Assembly (NCBI GenBank): GCA_902779875.1
Contig: CACZCX010000013.1
Coordinates: forward strand, 1-44,243
Origin: an uncultured Bacteroidales bacterium
GTDB taxonomy: Bacteria > Bacteroidota > Bacteroidia > Bacteroidales > Bacteroidaceae
Direction: 5' to 3'
Length of the DNA: 44,243 bases
In this document: positions 42,697 to 44,243 of the stretch, in pieces
Position numbering within the stretch: position 1 is the first letter of the stretch
How the letters are laid out: the number at the start of each line of letters is the position of its first letter
Made by a program: the position numbers and the translations under genes
Notes under the pieces: generated by a model
Told to the model about the DNA's origin: nothing
What the model saw: only the letters and a program-made list of their open reading frames with translations
The model's database searches: none

Positions 42697-44243
42697 TATC
42701 TTACAGGAGCAATTACAAAGCTGTATGAATAATCACCGTAATGCAGCTTATAGGGTTCGAGCGGTGTTGCACCCCAGCTGTTCACGCAGGCCAGACCGTA
42801 CTGTGCCTTGTCTATATGCACAACGGTATAAGGACGTGGCGTGAGGTCTCCGGCATGTACGTTATGCTTGTTGGGACCCTCATCCAGGTCGGCGGTCGTA
42901 TAGTTGAGTGATGACATGCTGAGCGGAGCGTCGCTGTAGAACTCAAGGCCCTTTCCATCGGCATTCGTTACACGCCACCAGCGCACATCGGTCTTGTTGC
43001 CGTTCTCCTGAGGACGTATGTAGGGGAAATACTGGTCAGCGACAGTGCTCTTGTAAATGCCAAGGAACTGCGAGCTGTTACGGTCCGAGTAGTTCTCTAT
43101 AGGACCACGTCCGTAGAACTCAACACGGTCAAACTCACGTGCCATCTCCATGGTCATACCGAACTTGAACAGATCCGGCATACCCTGCTGGCGCGGCCCA
43201 CGCTGTCCCGGACGCTGCGGTGCCGCCTGAGCCATAGCCTGAGCAGCCTCCTCCGGACGGGTTATCAGTTTCTGGGTTACGCACATTCTGCCGTCACGCA
43301 TCAGTACATACTCCAGTTCAAGCGAAGCGTAGAGCTGTTCTATCTCATATCTCACGTTAACCTTGCCCAGGCCGTCCTCAACCTTGCACTCGAAAGCGGT
43401 GCGCCGCAGACCCGGATTGCGCCAGGCCTGCATGCGTGTGTGCAGGTTTGCGCCGTAGTCATTATCGGTGGGAGCGCGCCAGAAATCACTCTTGAGCTGG
43501 CTGCCGTTCTGGGTCATCTGCTTGCCGTCAACGTCAATGTAATCTATCCAACCGGTATTCTTGTTGAAGGTATAGACCACTCCTGCTGCCTCAAGCTTTA
43601 CATAAGCTACAGCCTCGTCAATCTTTACGCTTTCATCGGATGTCAAGCCATTTTCAGCCTCCCCTCCGAACTCATAACCGGTCACCTCAAACTGATTGTG
43701 CGCAACAATGAAATCTTTCTCAAGCAAAGGTGCAGCCTCTTTCAACTTGAACTCAACATTCACAAGGATCTCCTTTCCTGAAGGAGCGCCCTTTACAGCC
43801 TTAGCCAATGCCGATGAAGTAACCTTTGCCCTGCCCTGTGCGGCAACCTTGGGCAATTTGATTTCACCGCGTGAAATCTCCGTTCCGTCAGCCATAACGG
43901 CATATTCCATATAGTACGCTGACAGGTCGGTATAGAAATTCTCATTATAAACCTCAACTACACCCTTCTTGAGGTCAACCGGAGTAGCCCATATGTTCTG
44001 GTAGAAATACTGTACCTCATATGCGTGCGGGTTCCAGCGACGGTCAGGTGCAATCAGTCCGTTGCAATTAAAGTTCTGGTCCGATGTAGGATAACGTCCC
44101 TCATCACCGCCGTACATGAATATCTCCTTTCCATCGGCATTTTTGCCGTATACAGCCTGGTCAACAAAGTCCCATATGAAACCGCCCTGAACCGAACGGT
44201 TGGCACGGATAATATCCCAGTACTCCTTGAATCCGCCCTCGGA
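42696..44243 (-). CDS. Beta-galactosidase, glycoside hydrolase family 2 (3' part only)
   Basis: The last 515 codons of a large GH2 enzyme; the 5' part lies beyond the window. It enters within the catalytic barrel at GGFKEYWDIIRANRSVQGGF followed by IWDFVDQ, and then MYGGDEGRYPTSDQNFNCNG. The catalytic nucleophile glutamate would lie upstream. Next come the GH2 domain 4 (VEVYNENFYTDLSAYYMEYA) and the C-terminal beta-sandwich found in LacZ (Bgal_small_N): YTFNKNTGWIDYIDVDGKQM, SDFWRAPTDNDYG and WWRVTNADGKGLEFYSDAPL. A Gln/Pro/Arg-rich insert (QAAPQRPGQRGPRQQG) interrupts this domain and is unusual. The stop overlaps the HD gene start by one base. Confidence 0.93.
   Translation of the reverse strand, partial: SEGGFKEYWDIIRANRSVQGGFIWDFVDQAVYGKNADGKEIFMYGGDEGRYPTSDQNFNCNGLIAPDRRWNPHAYEVQYFYQNIWATPVDLKKGVVEVYNENFYTDLSAYYMEYAVMADGTEISRGEIKLPKVAAQGRAKVTSSALAKAVKGAPSGKEILVNVEFKLKEAAPLLEKDFIVAHNQFEVTGYEFGGEAENGLTSDESVKIDEAVAYVKLEAAGVVYTFNKNTGWIDYIDVDGKQMTQNGSQLKSDFWRAPTDNDYGANLHTRMQAWRNPGLRRTAFECKVEDGLGKVNVRYEIEQLYASLELEYVLMRDGRMCVTQKLITRPEEAAQAMAQAAPQRPGQRGPRQQGMPDLFKFGMTMEMAREFDRVEFYGRGPIENYSDRNSSQFLGIYKSTVADQYFPYIRPQENGNKTDVRWWRVTNADGKGLEFYSDAPLSMSSLNYTTADLDEGPNKHNVHAGDLTPRPYTVVHIDKAQYGLACVNSWGATPLEPYKLHYGDYSYSFVIAPVR

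Overview
The window looks like chromosomal DNA of a Bacteroidales bacterium (phylum Bacteroidota; Bacteroides/Prevotella-like, not resolved further). Evidence: promoters of the TTTG-N19..21-TAnnTTTG type, a ~1,100-residue SecA, a 346-residue IlvC of the Bacteroides kind, GH97 and GH2 glycosidases, AsnA, a DUF4105 protein and a Bacteroidota-type LptD. Most of it is core genome. There is no prophage, CRISPR array, integrase or complete IS.

Layout. 1-6055 (minus): a TetR regulator followed by a tripartite RND efflux operon (TolC-like channel, lipoprotein adaptor, inner-membrane pump). The pump gene is broken near position 551 by a frameshift plus apparent loss of about 35 codons. 6167-9933 (minus): SecA and a small acidic unknown protein. 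9934-10662: a long intergenic region with the secA promoter, a possible small RNA, and a complete leader-peptide attenuator. 10663-15795 (plus): ilvD-ilvB-ilvN-ilvC, the common pathway to valine and isoleucine. 15941-23488 (minus): an envelope-biogenesis run, in transcription order coaX, a beta-barrel protein, a TPR protein, LptC, a CNNM/CorC protein, and a PpiD-like chaperone with its own promoter. 23550-28142 (plus): a DUF4105 / alkaline-phosphatase-superfamily fusion, a SlyD-like isomerase and aroC. 28153-33590 (minus): lysS-gpsA-pgi and a HAD/glycosyltransferase fusion. 33718-37237 (minus): a lipoprotein, a GH97 glycosidase and an outer-membrane protein. 37371-44243: tRNA-Arg(CCG), then (minus) ung, asnA, lptD, an HD-domain protein and the 3' part of a GH2 beta-galactosidase.

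Working together. LptC and LptD are two parts of the lipopolysaccharide export bridge; SecA and the PpiD-like chaperone deliver and fold exported proteins, including the several beta-barrels encoded here. The ilv genes form a unit whose 5' leader encodes a 20-residue peptide with 11 Ile/Leu/Val residues. Its stop codon sits directly against one arm of an antiterminator that competes with a U-tailed terminator, so the operon is probably controlled by ribosome stalling.

The most noteworthy items are: the ilv attenuator; the DUF4105-phosphatase fusion with a buried signal peptide and degenerate metal-binding motifs; a perfect 35-bp inverted repeat resembling a REPIN; heptanucleotide arrays that begin at gene stop codons and carry stops in all three frames; the damaged RND pump gene; and the HAD-GT2 fusion. 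No clearly new multi-gene system was found.
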